This document shows, piece after piece, positions 1 through 8,184 of a DNA stretch of 64,000 bases; position 1 is the first letter of the stretch, and every line of letters starts with the position of its first letter. This DNA comes from Pseudopedobacter sp037968815 (GTDB lineage: Bacteria > Bacteroidota > Bacteroidia > Sphingobacteriales > Sphingobacteriaceae): NCBI GenBank assembly GCA_037968815.1, contig JBBKWF010000004.1:1-64000 (forward strand). Direction: 5' to 3'. A program made the translations under genes and the position numbers. The notes under the pieces are model-generated. The model was not told the DNA's origin. It searched no databases and worked only from the letters and a program-made list of their open reading frames with translations.

Positions 1-2
1 CA

Positions 3-116
3 GTATATCCCGTCACAGATTCTCTTATAATGGGTTTGAGTAGAAACGGTGAACCTGTGTTCAATAAACGGGATTGTAGCGGATACAGGCTCGTGGTTAA
101 GGCCTGTGGCGTATAA
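3..116 (+). CDS. Possible C-terminal end of a gene entering from the left edge
   Basis: An open frame runs from the left edge to a TAA at 114-116 and encodes about 37 residues (begins VYPVTDSLIMG, ends LVVKACGV). Its base composition is higher in G+C than the AT-rich spacer that follows, which is why I prefer it over the overlapping GTG-started frame at 49-273. I do not recognise the family. It is too short to be sure it is coding; the sequence left of the window would settle it. Confidence 0.3.
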   Translation, partial: VYPVTDSLIMGLSRNGEPVFNKRDCSGYRLVVKACGV

Positions 117-408
117 GCGGAAAGCCAGACTAACTGACGTTACCTTGCAATTCAGTACCTTTTCTGAAAATATTTCTCTCCTATTGTTTAAATCTGGTTA
201 TTATAATTTTCCACGATACGCTCTCATTCTATTTGTTAATTACCTGTTATTTATCAAAGAAATAAACTTCTAAGTTTCTTTATTATCTGCTTAATTTTAC
301 ATGAATATATCCGATTATTGTTCGGAATAATAATATTCTATCTACTAGTTTTGTAGATTAGCATAGCAAGTACTTGCTTTTTGTATCAAGGTTTTAATTT
401 AAGTTTAA
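117..408. other. Spacer, AT-rich, no convincing gene
   Basis: This stretch of about 290 bases becomes very AT-rich after position 180. I see no RNA gene and no convincing reading frame. It holds a candidate promoter at 346-353 for the oxidoreductase gene that follows. Confidence 0.5.
346..353 (+). promoter_or_regulatory. Candidate Bacteroidota -7 element (TAGTTTTG)
   Basis: TAGTTTTG fits the TAnnTTTG consensus of the primary sigma factor in Bacteroidota and lies 55 bases upstream of the ATG at 409. The upstream TTTG-type -33 element is not clear; only a TTG at 318-320 is present, with slightly long spacing. Confidence 0.35.
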
Positions 409-1422
409 ATGGAAAAAAATATTAGAGTAGGACTAATGGCTTATGGAATGTCTGGGAAGATTTTTCATGCTCCTTTTTTTGAGCTACATAAAGGATTTGA
501 GCTAGTAGCTGTAGTAGAGCGGAGTAAAAATAAAGCCGTAGTTGATTATCCAGCAATAAATACTTACAGAAGTATTGAAGAGCTATTGGCTGATGAAAGT
601 TTAGAGCTTGTTGTGATTAATACGCCAAACTATACCCATCATGAATATGCAAAGGCATCACTTAATGCTGGAAAGAATGTATTAATAGAAAAGCCATTCT
701 CAGTTACTAAAGCGGAAGCAGAAGAACTATTTTCTTTAGCGTTTAGAAAGGGTTTAAAAGTTTTGGCTTACCAAAACCGTAGGTTCGATAGTGATTTTTC
801 AGCTGTTCAGAAAGTGGTTAAATCCGGAAAATTGGGGAAAATTACCGAAGCCCATTTGCGATTTGATAGGTACAGAAATGAAATCAGTGATAAGACTTTT
901 AAAGAAGAGCCTATACCAGGAGCTGGTATTTTCTATGATTTAGGAGCCCACATGATTGACCAAGCCATTGCGCTTTTCGGTATTCCATCAGAGTTTAAAA
1001 AAACGTATAGCAAACAAAGAGCAAATACAGAGGTTGACGATGTTGCTTATGCTCACCTTAAATATGACGGTGGTTTAAACGTTTTTATTACGACTAACAT
1101 GTTAGTGGTAAAACAACAGCCTGCATATGTTTTTTACGGTATTGATGGTACGATTACTAAAAATAGAACAGATGTACAGGAACCACAACTTCTGGCTGGT
1201 ATGAAGCCTAATGATATAGCCTATGGCAAAGAGAAGTCAGGCGATGAAGGAAAGCTTTACACTTTTAATGATAAGGGTGAAGTTGTTGAAGAGCAGGTTC
1301 CTCTAGAAAATGGAAATTATATGTTGCTATTTGATGAAGTGTATAATGCTATTAGAAATCAAAGTGAGTACTTTATTAAACAGAATGATATTCTGGGTCA
1401 GCTTTCTATTTTAGAGAAATAA
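409..1422 (+). CDS. Gfo/Idh/MocA-family NAD(P)-dependent oxidoreductase
   Basis: A 337-residue cytosolic dehydrogenase of usual family length. The N-terminal Rossmann fold begins with GLMAYGMSGKIFHAPFF, a variant of the GxGxxG nucleotide loop seen in the YhhX/YdgJ branch. The family EKP motif (NVLIEKPFSVT, about residue 95) carries the conserved lysine. DLGAHMIDQA (about residue 180) belongs to the C-terminal substrate domain. Members oxidise or reduce sugars, inositols and related polyols; the substrate cannot be told from sequence. It stands alone, with a 35-base gap to the next gene on the same strand. Confidence 0.88.
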   Translation: MEKNIRVGLMAYGMSGKIFHAPFFELHKGFELVAVVERSKNKAVVDYPAINTYRSIEELLADESLELVVINTPNYTHHEYAKASLNAGKNVLIEKPFSVTKAEAEELFSLAFRKGLKVLAYQNRRFDSDFSAVQKVVKSGKLGKITEAHLRFDRYRNEISDKTFKEEPIPGAGIFYDLGAHMIDQAIALFGIPSEFKKTYSKQRANTEVDDVAYAHLKYDGGLNVFITTNMLVVKQQPAYVFYGIDGTITKNRTDVQEPQLLAGMKPNDIAYGKEKSGDEGKLYTFNDKGEVVEEQVPLENGNYMLLFDEVYNAIRNQSEYFIKQNDILGQLSILEK

Positions 1423-1457
1423 GCGTGTTTTAGTTTAAGATGCCGTAAATTTATCAG

Positions 1458-2402
1458 ATGAAATATCAATTAGGAGAGTTTGTACGATTTGTTGACGAGA
1501 GAAGAGAAGGTTATATCACCAAAATAATCAATGATGAAATGGTGGGTGTAACGGGTGACGATGATTTTGAGATTCCGGTAATGATTACCAACTTAACCAG
1601 AGTACATGGACATTCATCGAACCCTGAGAGTAGCCAAGCTCAAGCAGAGGAAGTAACGAATGCCCAAAACTTTGCTGAAAGAGGTGTTTTTTTAGGAGCA
1701 ATTCCTGACGCGAACAAAGGTTCTGTAGTTCATTTCTTCGTTGTAAATGAAAGTTCATACCAACTGATGGTTTCTCTAAAAACACTCACTAAAGACATAT
1801 ATAAAGGGGCGTTTTTTGGCGAATTAGCACCTGGGAAGTCAATAAAAGTTTATAGTGGCGCTTTGCCTGAATTAGATTTATGGCCTTTGCTAAATTTTCA
1901 GGTCATGTTTTATACAGCGAGCAACAAGGAGCCTAAAAAACCATTAGAAGTTTCATTTAAATTCAAATCAAAAGATTTTGCTGGTAGTAAGAAGCAAATC
2001 CCGCAGAGTAAAGTAAACGGCTGGTTGTTTAGAATAGATGAACCTGAATTGATTTTAGATGCTGAAAAAATAAAAGAAAGCTTTTTTAACCCAGCGGAAG
2101 AGAAACCTCAGTTACAAAAACCAGCAAAAGAAGTAGATTTACATATAGAGAAGCTCCGTGACGATCATGTTTTTTTAAGTAAAAGAGAAATGATGGATAT
2201 CCAGATGGAACATTTTCATAAAAATTTGGAAGCAGCTATTGTCCACAATTTCGAAAGTATTGTAATGATTCATGGTGCTGGAAATGGTAGCTTACAGCAT
2301 GAAATACATAAGGCCGTAAGTAAAAATCCACAAGTAAAAACCTTTATGGATGCACAAAAGGAAAAATTTGGTTACGGCGCAACTAAAATAATTTTAAAAT
2401 AA
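1458..2402 (+). CDS. DUF2027 protein with C-terminal Smr domain
   Basis: A 314-residue protein. The N-terminal part (begins MKYQLGEFVRFVDERREGYI) is a small beta-rich region, and the middle matches the DUF2027 architecture common in Bacteroidota. The last 85 or so residues form a Smr domain with the DLHIEKL start and the HGAGNG loop typical of MutS2-type Smr nuclease or nucleic-acid-binding domains. There is no MutS ATPase part, so this is not MutS2. Its role is unproven; a nucleic-acid function is inferred from the Smr domain only. Confidence 0.82.
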   Translation: MKYQLGEFVRFVDERREGYITKIINDEMVGVTGDDDFEIPVMITNLTRVHGHSSNPESSQAQAEEVTNAQNFAERGVFLGAIPDANKGSVVHFFVVNESSYQLMVSLKTLTKDIYKGAFFGELAPGKSIKVYSGALPELDLWPLLNFQVMFYTASNKEPKKPLEVSFKFKSKDFAGSKKQIPQSKVNGWLFRIDEPELILDAEKIKESFFNPAEEKPQLQKPAKEVDLHIEKLRDDHVFLSKREMMDIQMEHFHKNLEAAIVHNFESIVMIHGAGNGSLQHEIHKAVSKNPQVKTFMDAQKEKFGYGATKIILK

Positions 2403-2450
2403 TTTCAATTTTAAACTCTTTACCTATTTTTAGCAAATTTTATCTCACTT

Positions 2451-3230
2451 ATGGAATGGCTATCTAACCCAGAAATTTGGGTTTCACTTTTAACACTAAC
2501 AGTCTTAGAGATTGTTTTAGGTATTGATAATATCGTATTTATCTCTATTCTCTCGGGTAAATTACCTCCAGAGCAACAAAGTAAAGGTCGTACAATAGGA
2601 CTGGCTTTAGCTATGATTACCAGAATCTTACTTTTACTTTCTTTAAGCTGGATTATGACGCTAACGGCGCCATTATTTAATGCAGGTAATTGGATTGGTC
2701 TGCAAAGTGGAGCTCTTTTCGATAAACTGGACATTAGCGGTCGAGATTTGATTCTGATCATTGGAGGGTTATTTTTGATTTATAAAAGTACCCACGAAAT
2801 ACACAACAAGATGGAAGGCGAAGAGGAAGAAGCAAGCGTAAAAAAGGTTCACTCTTTTTCATCGGTGATATTTCAGATTCTACTGTTGGATATCGTTTTC
2901 TCTTTAGACTCTGTAATTACTGCTGTGGGTATGGCAGACGAACTATGGGTTATGGTTGCGGCGGTAATTATTTCAGTTATAGTAATGATGTTCTCTGCTA
3001 AATCTATCTCTAACTTCGTAAACGATCATCCAACTGTTAAAATGCTAGCCTTATCGTTTTTATTGTTGATTGGTGTATCGCTACTTGCAGAAGGTTTTGA
3101 ACAGCATATCCCAAAAGGGTATATTTATTTCGCAATGGCTTTCTCAGTATTGGTAGAGTTTTTAAATCTTAAAATGAAATCTAAATCAAAAGTGGTTACA
3201 TTAAGAGAAACTCCACATGATTCAAAATAG
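2451..3230 (+). CDS. TerC-family integral membrane protein
   Basis: A 259-residue polytopic membrane protein with about seven hydrophobic segments. Family hallmarks are the acidic residues buried in membrane helices: EIVLGIDNIVF near residue 25 and LLDIVFSLDSVITAVGMA near residue 145. TerC proteins are linked to metal-ion (often manganese) efflux or tellurite resistance; the exact ion is not predictable here. The gene converges on topoisomerase IB with a single base between the two stop codons. The minus-strand frame at 2420-2761 is a shadow of this gene. Confidence 0.88.
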   Translation: MEWLSNPEIWVSLLTLTVLEIVLGIDNIVFISILSGKLPPEQQSKGRTIGLALAMITRILLLLSLSWIMTLTAPLFNAGNWIGLQSGALFDKLDISGRDLILIIGGLFLIYKSTHEIHNKMEGEEEEASVKKVHSFSSVIFQILLLDIVFSLDSVITAVGMADELWVMVAAVIISVIVMMFSAKSISNFVNDHPTVKMLALSFLLLIGVSLLAEGFEQHIPKGYIYFAMAFSVLVEFLNLKMKSKSKVVTLRETPHDSK

Positions 3231-3231
3231 C

Positions 3232-4302
3232 TTATAATGCATTAACGAATTTTTCGTTATCCAGAATTTTCACCAACAGCCTTTCCTCAACAGAAAGGCT
3301 GTTTTTGTTACTTTCCCTAACCTTGTACTTATATAATGCACCGTTTTGGTGCGCACTAATTACAGAAGGATGAATGTAGTATTTCTTACAAACAGTTCTT
3401 GTGTTGCCAAGTTTAGTAGCAACTTGATCAATAACTTCTACCACTTGTTTTTTTAACTGACTTTCTGTTTCGCAAACTTCTAAATCTTTAATGGCACATA
3501 AAGCATTCACACTGCCTGCCCAAGTTCTAAAATCCTTTGCAGTATAATCTTCTCCGGTAATTTCTTTTAAATAATTGTTTACATCACCGCTGTCAATACT
3601 GTAATGCTTTCCTTCTTCGTCATAGTACTGAAAAAGCTCTTTACCAGGAATGTCTCTACACTTTTTAACCAAATCCGCCAGTTTCTTACTTTGCAATTCA
3701 ATATCGTGGTAAACACCTTTTTTTCCTTTAAAGCTGAACTTGACTGTAGAGCCTTTAAATTTTACATGCCTATCTCTAAGTGTACTTAAACCAAATGAAC
3801 CGTAAAGTTTGCTGTAGCTTTCATTACCTATTCTAATATGTGTAAGCTCAATTAGTTTAACGGCTAATGCCACCACTTTTGTAAAGGGGAGTCCTTTAAG
3901 CTTAAGATCTTTTTCAATTTGAGCTCTAACTTTTGGAAGGCACTTGGCAAAGTTTCTCATTCGGTAAAACTTTGCCTGGTTACGTATCGTGTTCCAATTA
4001 GCATGATAGCGGTACTGTTTACGACCTTTAACATCAAAACCGGTAAACTGTAAATGATTATTAGGATAAGGCGCTATCCAAACGTTCTCATAGGCTGGAG
4101 GAATCACCAAGCTCTTAAATCTCTGTAGAAGTTCTTTATCTTTTATCGGCTTACCCTCATTATCTTCAAACCTGAAGCCTTTTCCAGATTTTTTTCTGTA
4201 AAAACCTTTATTTCGGTCTTCTGTGTATCGTAAGCCAGCAGCTTTTGCAGTTACTTTTGCATCGCTACCAATTTTTTGGAGTTTGTTCTCTAATCTGGTC
4301 AT
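3232..4302 (-). CDS. DNA topoisomerase IB (poxvirus-type)
   Basis: A 356-residue type IB topoisomerase that relaxes supercoils through a 3'-phosphotyrosyl intermediate. The N-terminal domain includes LVIPPAYENVWIAP (about 66-79). The catalytic domain shows THIRIGNESYSKLYG with Arg157, the FKGKKG segment with a lysine at about 192-195, DFRTWAGS with Arg259, and KKYYIHPSV with the likely nucleophile Tyr309. All expected active-site classes except an obvious histidine before the tyrosine are visible. Length matches bacterial TopIB. Such enzymes are accessory in bacteria. It converges on terC with a one-base gap. Confidence 0.92.
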   Translation of the reverse strand: MTRLENKLQKIGSDAKVTAKAAGLRYTEDRNKGFYRKKSGKGFRFEDNEGKPIKDKELLQRFKSLVIPPAYENVWIAPYPNNHLQFTGFDVKGRKQYRYHANWNTIRNQAKFYRMRNFAKCLPKVRAQIEKDLKLKGLPFTKVVALAVKLIELTHIRIGNESYSKLYGSFGLSTLRDRHVKFKGSTVKFSFKGKKGVYHDIELQSKKLADLVKKCRDIPGKELFQYYDEEGKHYSIDSGDVNNYLKEITGEDYTAKDFRTWAGSVNALCAIKDLEVCETESQLKKQVVEVIDQVATKLGNTRTVCKKYYIHPSVISAHQNGALYKYKVRESNKNSLSVEERLLVKILDNEKFVNAL

Positions 4303-4363
4303 TTGGTTCGAAAAAATTAATTAATCTAAAACCAGACCAGTTTTTAAGCGAATTAAACTCGCT

Positions 4364-4567
4364 TTATTTCTTCAGTAAAAACCTGATGATAGATGTTTCT
4401 CCGGTTTTAACCAGTTTTTGAGCAGTAGTTTTTGTAGCCGTAGTAGTGGTTATTTCGCTTTCTGAGGCGTTATTGTTTGTTTTAAAACTGAACGATAGTA
4501 AAACTGCGAAAAGCACAGGAACAATTAACATTAGGAAAGGAGAAACAGAAGTGCTTAATTTTTTCAT
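4364..4567 (-). CDS. Small predicted membrane or secreted protein, 67 residues
   Basis: A short protein with a hydrophobic N-terminal stretch (FLMLIVPVLFAVLLSFSF, about residues 12-29), followed by a Ser/Thr/Lys-rich segment (ITTTTATKTTAQKL) and a basic end. This fits a signal anchor or signal peptide with a small polar tail. I recognise no family. It sits 61 bases upstream of the topoisomerase gene on the same strand. The hydrophobic core and plausible ATG make it more than random, but it could be spurious. Confidence 0.45.
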   Translation of the reverse strand: MKKLSTSVSPFLMLIVPVLFAVLLSFSFKTNNNASESEITTTTATKTTAQKLVKTGETSIIRFLLKK

Positions 4568-4755
4568 CTTATTTTTGGTTTGATGATCAAATATTCAAAT
4601 ACCAAATCGTTTACAAAAATCTATTATACCAACTGATTGTTTATCAAGATAAACACCTTTTGTAGTCGATAAACGGTTAGGTAGAATTGGTAGATAAAAA
4701 TTGGGCGTTGGTCGAAAGTTGTAGGTTTTAGCGTTTCTTTATCTACTTTTATTGT

Positions 4756-5781
4756 ATGGGCAGGTTACAAAAGTTTATGCTTCATATAATGGTGTGGTTG
4801 TTTTTAATCACGCTATTTACATTTGTGGCAACGGGCGGTTTTGAAAGCAGTAAAGGGGTTTATATCCTGTTTATTGGGCTATCTGTGTTAAACCTAACTA
4901 TCTTTTACCTCAACTTGTATCTGCTGATTCCGCTTACCCTTGATAAACGAAAGTTTTTTTTATGGTTGTTGGGTTGCTTGGCTATTATGCTTGCTTTTTT
5001 AGCTGTTAAGTATGGTTTTACCTTTTATCTGTATAAAATAAGCGGTTTAAAAATGATTGCCCGTGAAAAGGAAATGATTTTTTCTGAACCAGAAAAGCAA
5101 TTGATTAGTACACTTATTACCAATGGTTTTTTTGTGTTTTTAAGTACTGTTTACAAGTTTTCTGTAGATTGGTTTTTTAACGAACGAGAAAAAACTGAAT
5201 TGGAAAAACAGCGTTTAACTGCAGAACTCGCTTTTTTAAAGTCGCAGATTAACCCGCACTTTTTGTTTAATTCGCTCAATAATATTTATTCACTAGCTTA
5301 CCAGAAGTCGGACGCCACACCAAATGCAATCTTGAAGCTTTCGGAGATTATGCGTTATATGCTATATGAAAGTAATGATAACCGTGTAGCTTTAGATAAA
5401 GAAATAACCTATTTAAAAAGCTTTATAGAGCTCCAAAAACTACGTTTTAAAGGTGATGCTTATGTAGTTTTAGAAGTTGAAGGTCAGGTTGCTGATCAAG
5501 AAATTGTTCCTTTACTTTTGATTTCTTTTGTGGAGAATGCCTTTAAACATGGCTTAGCAACTGATAAAGAGAATCCAATCTATATCAATATCTCGGTTTT
5601 TGAAGATAATATGCTATTTACCGTAAAAAACAAAAAGAGCCTACAAAACAAAGATCAAACTGGCGGAATTGGTATGACAAACGTGGTTCGTAGGTTAGAT
5701 TTAACCTATCCTGATAAGTATAAATTATCAGTAGAGAATAGGGAGTACGATTATTTTTCTGAATTATATCTAAATTTATAG
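4756..5781 (+). CDS. LytS-type sensor histidine kinase
   Basis: A 341-residue membrane kinase. Four hydrophobic segments lie at about 8-27, 35-60, 67-92 and 117-138, followed by a charged coil. The His_kinase domain has the phospho-acceptor His168 in SQINPHFLFNSLNN. The ATPase domain shows the N-box FVENAFKHG (about 259-267) and a glycine loop GGIGMTNV (303-310). There is no periplasmic sensor domain, so any signal is probably sensed in or at the membrane. The next gene, one base away, is the partner LytTR regulator, making a two-gene operon. Confidence 0.92.
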   Translation: MGRLQKFMLHIMVWLFLITLFTFVATGGFESSKGVYILFIGLSVLNLTIFYLNLYLLIPLTLDKRKFFLWLLGCLAIMLAFLAVKYGFTFYLYKISGLKMIAREKEMIFSEPEKQLISTLITNGFFVFLSTVYKFSVDWFFNEREKTELEKQRLTAELAFLKSQINPHFLFNSLNNIYSLAYQKSDATPNAILKLSEIMRYMLYESNDNRVALDKEITYLKSFIELQKLRFKGDAYVVLEVEGQVADQEIVPLLLISFVENAFKHGLATDKENPIYINISVFEDNMLFTVKNKKSLQNKDQTGGIGMTNVVRRLDLTYPDKYKLSVENREYDYFSELYLNL

Positions 5782-5782
5782 C

Positions 5783-6514
5783 ATGATCAAATGTTTAATA
5801 GTTGACGATGAGCCTTTGGCCTTAGATATCATTGAAGACTATATTTCTAAAATTCCATTTTTAACACTTTATAAGAGGTTGCAAAATCCAATTGAAGCAC
5901 TCACTTTAGTGCAGGAGGAAGAAATTGATTTGGTGTTTTTAGATGTACAGATGCCTGAGTTGACTGGTATACAGTTTTTGAAAATTGCTAACAACAAGTG
6001 TAAAGTAATTTTAACCACCGCTTATACAGAGTATGCTTTAGATGGTTATGAACACAATGTAGTGGACTATTTGCTGAAGCCTATAGCCTTTGATAGGTTT
6101 TATAAAGCCGCACAAAAAGCACAGGATTTACTTTGTAATATAGCTTCGCAACCGTTGCCTATTGTTGAAAGTGTACCAGTGAATAACAGCTTTACTCATG
6201 ATTTTATTTTTGTAAAAACGGAGTACAAAATTCAGAAGATTTATTTGGATGATATTTTGTTTATAGAGGGTTTGAAAGATTATATATCTATTTATACCAA
6301 GACAGAGCGTATTGTTACGCTACAAAGCATGAAGAAGATAGACGAGGCCTTACCAAACCATTTGTTTGTAAGGGTTCATAAGTCGTACATTATAGCGCTT
6401 GATAAAATAGAAAGTATTGAGCGAAGTCGGATTTTGATGGGAGATAAGGTAATTCCTATCGGCGATACTTACCGAGATAATTTCTTTAAAATGATTGAGG
6501 ATAAGAATGTTTAG
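5783..6514 (+). CDS. LytTR-family response regulator
   Basis: A 243-residue regulator. The receiver domain (about 1-120) has the acidic pair Asp8/Asp9 and phospho-acceptor Asp54 in FLDVQMPELTG, plus the conserved lysine in YLLKPIAFDRF. The C-terminal LytTR DNA-binding domain (about 140-240) contains LFIEGLKDYISIYT and FVRVHKSYIIAL, both typical. It is presumably phosphorylated by the kinase encoded one base upstream. The target genes are not visible in the sequence. Confidence 0.93.
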   Translation: MIKCLIVDDEPLALDIIEDYISKIPFLTLYKRLQNPIEALTLVQEEEIDLVFLDVQMPELTGIQFLKIANNKCKVILTTAYTEYALDGYEHNVVDYLLKPIAFDRFYKAAQKAQDLLCNIASQPLPIVESVPVNNSFTHDFIFVKTEYKIQKIYLDDILFIEGLKDYISIYTKTERIVTLQSMKKIDEALPNHLFVRVHKSYIIALDKIESIERSRILMGDKVIPIGDTYRDNFFKMIEDKNV

Positions 6515-6527
6515 TAGGGTGAAGGCT

Positions 6528-6926
6528 TTAAAGAAACTTTGCTTTTAATTCTGGCGTTGGTACCATACATTGTTCTTTTTTGCCGAACCAATTATACCTG
6601 TATTTGGCGATTAAATCGTAAACCCCGTTTCGTAAAAACTTAGGCAATAAGTAACCTATCTTCAGTATTTTCCATTTGCCACCCAAATGTGAGCTTATTT
6701 TTAAAGCAGCGCTGGACTTGGTAAATACTTTGCCATTTTCTAAGTAAACAATACTTTTTAAATTTTGTAAATCTGGGTAGGCACTCAATAAGTTTTGCCC
6801 TGTTTCAGACTGTAGGGATGCAAATCGGAAGAAATCCTTTTGATCTGCGACAATAATACGTTGCACAAAGCCATCGCATAAATTGCAAACACCATCAAAT
6901 AAAATGACACCGTGTTTTTCTTCCAT
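6528..6926 (-). CDS. DCC-family (DUF393) thiol-disulfide oxidoreductase-like protein
   Basis: A 132-residue protein of the DCC family, named for the Asp-Cys-Cys motif seen here as FDGVCNLCDGF (Asp11, Cys14, Cys17). Also typical are the FASLQSETGQ and GKVFTKSSAALKI segments. The fold is predicted to be thioredoxin-like. The physiological substrate is unknown for most members. The gene converges on the response regulator (13-base gap) and is 10 bases downstream of the DUF3078 gene on the same strand. Confidence 0.88.
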   Translation of the reverse strand: MEEKHGVILFDGVCNLCDGFVQRIIVADQKDFFRFASLQSETGQNLLSAYPDLQNLKSIVYLENGKVFTKSSAALKISSHLGGKWKILKIGYLLPKFLRNGVYDLIAKYRYNWFGKKEQCMVPTPELKAKFL

Positions 6927-6936
6927 TATAAATTTA

Positions 6937-7941
6937 TTACCTAGGGATTTTAAACATAATACCGAGCGCTAGGTTCTGACTGTATTGTACTTCCCCACTA
7001 AAATCGTCATCATATAAAGCCGTTGCACCCACGGTAACATTTACCAACTTATTTACTTTTGCAGTAACAGTAACATCTAAACGTTGGTCAATATTATTGA
7101 TGTTCTCGTAACCTGCAAAAAGTAAGTATCTAACCTTAAGGTTAAGGTTTGTAGCAATCTCTTTATCAAAATTTGCTACACCTTGAAAAGCAAGTTCATT
7201 TTTAAAACGTTTTCCAATCTCAACTCCAAAGTTTTTAGCATTATTTTTATAAAGAGTAGTGTCTAATAAAAATGTTTGACGGGCGGTTCCGGTACCTAAT
7301 CTCAAACTAAAGTATTTAACAGGTTTATACTCAAAACCAATTGACTCTGTAAGATAGCCAGGAGACATAAACCTAGAAATAACCTTACGAATCTCATTTT
7401 TATCAGCATCTTTTCCATAAGAATAGCCTGTGTCAAACTGCGACTCAAAACTTACTGAACCAAAGAAGTTCCAATTTTCAGAAAGGGGTAAAGCGGCTTT
7501 GTTATCTAAGAATATCCGATCGTTAGTTTTACGCTCTAACTGGCCTTCATTTTTTAACTTACCATATTGTAGCAAAACCTCTGAAGTAAAGTTTTTTCCG
7601 TCCTTATTGTATTCAGCTTTAAAATTAAGCAAAGTACCCAAGGCAATCGAGTTTACCCCACCACCACTCCAATTATCACTAAAAGCAGCCTGATTTAAGT
7701 TGACTCCAAAGTTTAGGTTTGTTTTCCAGTAGTTAACTTTTAAACGCACAAAACTCTGGTGCAATTGTTTTTTGTAAATAAAAAACACGGGTTGGCGTAC
7801 CGGAAAAAGATTCTTTTTAGCTTGAATTTCTTTTACATCTATAGAATCGGTTCTATCGCCGTTTTGCCCAAAAGCTTCAAACACATTTAGTAAAAACAAG
7901 CTAATTAGTAACCCGACACAATAATTTCTGCACCTAATCAT
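6937..7941 (-). CDS. DUF3078 domain protein, probable outer-membrane beta-barrel
   Basis: A 334-residue secreted protein. A signal peptide ends around AFGQN (residues 22-26). After it come regular alternating strands with phrases such as FGVNLNQAAFSDNWSGGGVN, the signature of the Bacteroidota DUF3078 family, and a predicted barrel to the C-terminal phenylalanine-rich strand (LGIMFKIPR). Function is unknown; an outer-membrane location is inferred from strand pattern. It is transcribed divergently from the M3 peptidase across a 243-base spacer. Confidence 0.82.
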   Translation of the reverse strand: MIRCRNYCVGLLISLFLLNVFEAFGQNGDRTDSIDVKEIQAKKNLFPVRQPVFFIYKKQLHQSFVRLKVNYWKTNLNFGVNLNQAAFSDNWSGGGVNSIALGTLLNFKAEYNKDGKNFTSEVLLQYGKLKNEGQLERKTNDRIFLDNKAALPLSENWNFFGSVSFESQFDTGYSYGKDADKNEIRKVISRFMSPGYLTESIGFEYKPVKYFSLRLGTGTARQTFLLDTTLYKNNAKNFGVEIGKRFKNELAFQGVANFDKEIATNLNLKVRYLLFAGYENINNIDQRLDVTVTAKVNKLVNVTVGATALYDDDFSGEVQYSQNLALGIMFKIPR

Positions 7942-8184
7942 GCGGCAAAAATGATAATTTATAAAGTTTAAAAAAAATCAATTTAGGTTTATTTGTTTAT
8001 GAAAGAGATGATTGCTCAAATACCCCTTTTAATTAGCTGTTTAAGTGGTATTTGAAACGATACTATTTTGTAATACACTAAACCTTAAAGTAATAAGTCT
8101 ATTACGAAAGAGATTAGAACGAATAAATCTCATTCATATTTTCTAAATTCATGTTTTTCGAGAAAACTTATCTAAAAACAAAAT

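Noticed and set aside
49..273. GTG-started open frame of 74 codons on the plus strand
   Set aside because: Its second half is a translation of plain AT-rich spacer with no family features, and its start overlaps a better C-terminal frame at 3-116.
2420..2761. 113-codon frame on the minus strand over terC
   Set aside because: It lies fully opposite a clear TerC gene and has no recognisable motif; a shadow frame.
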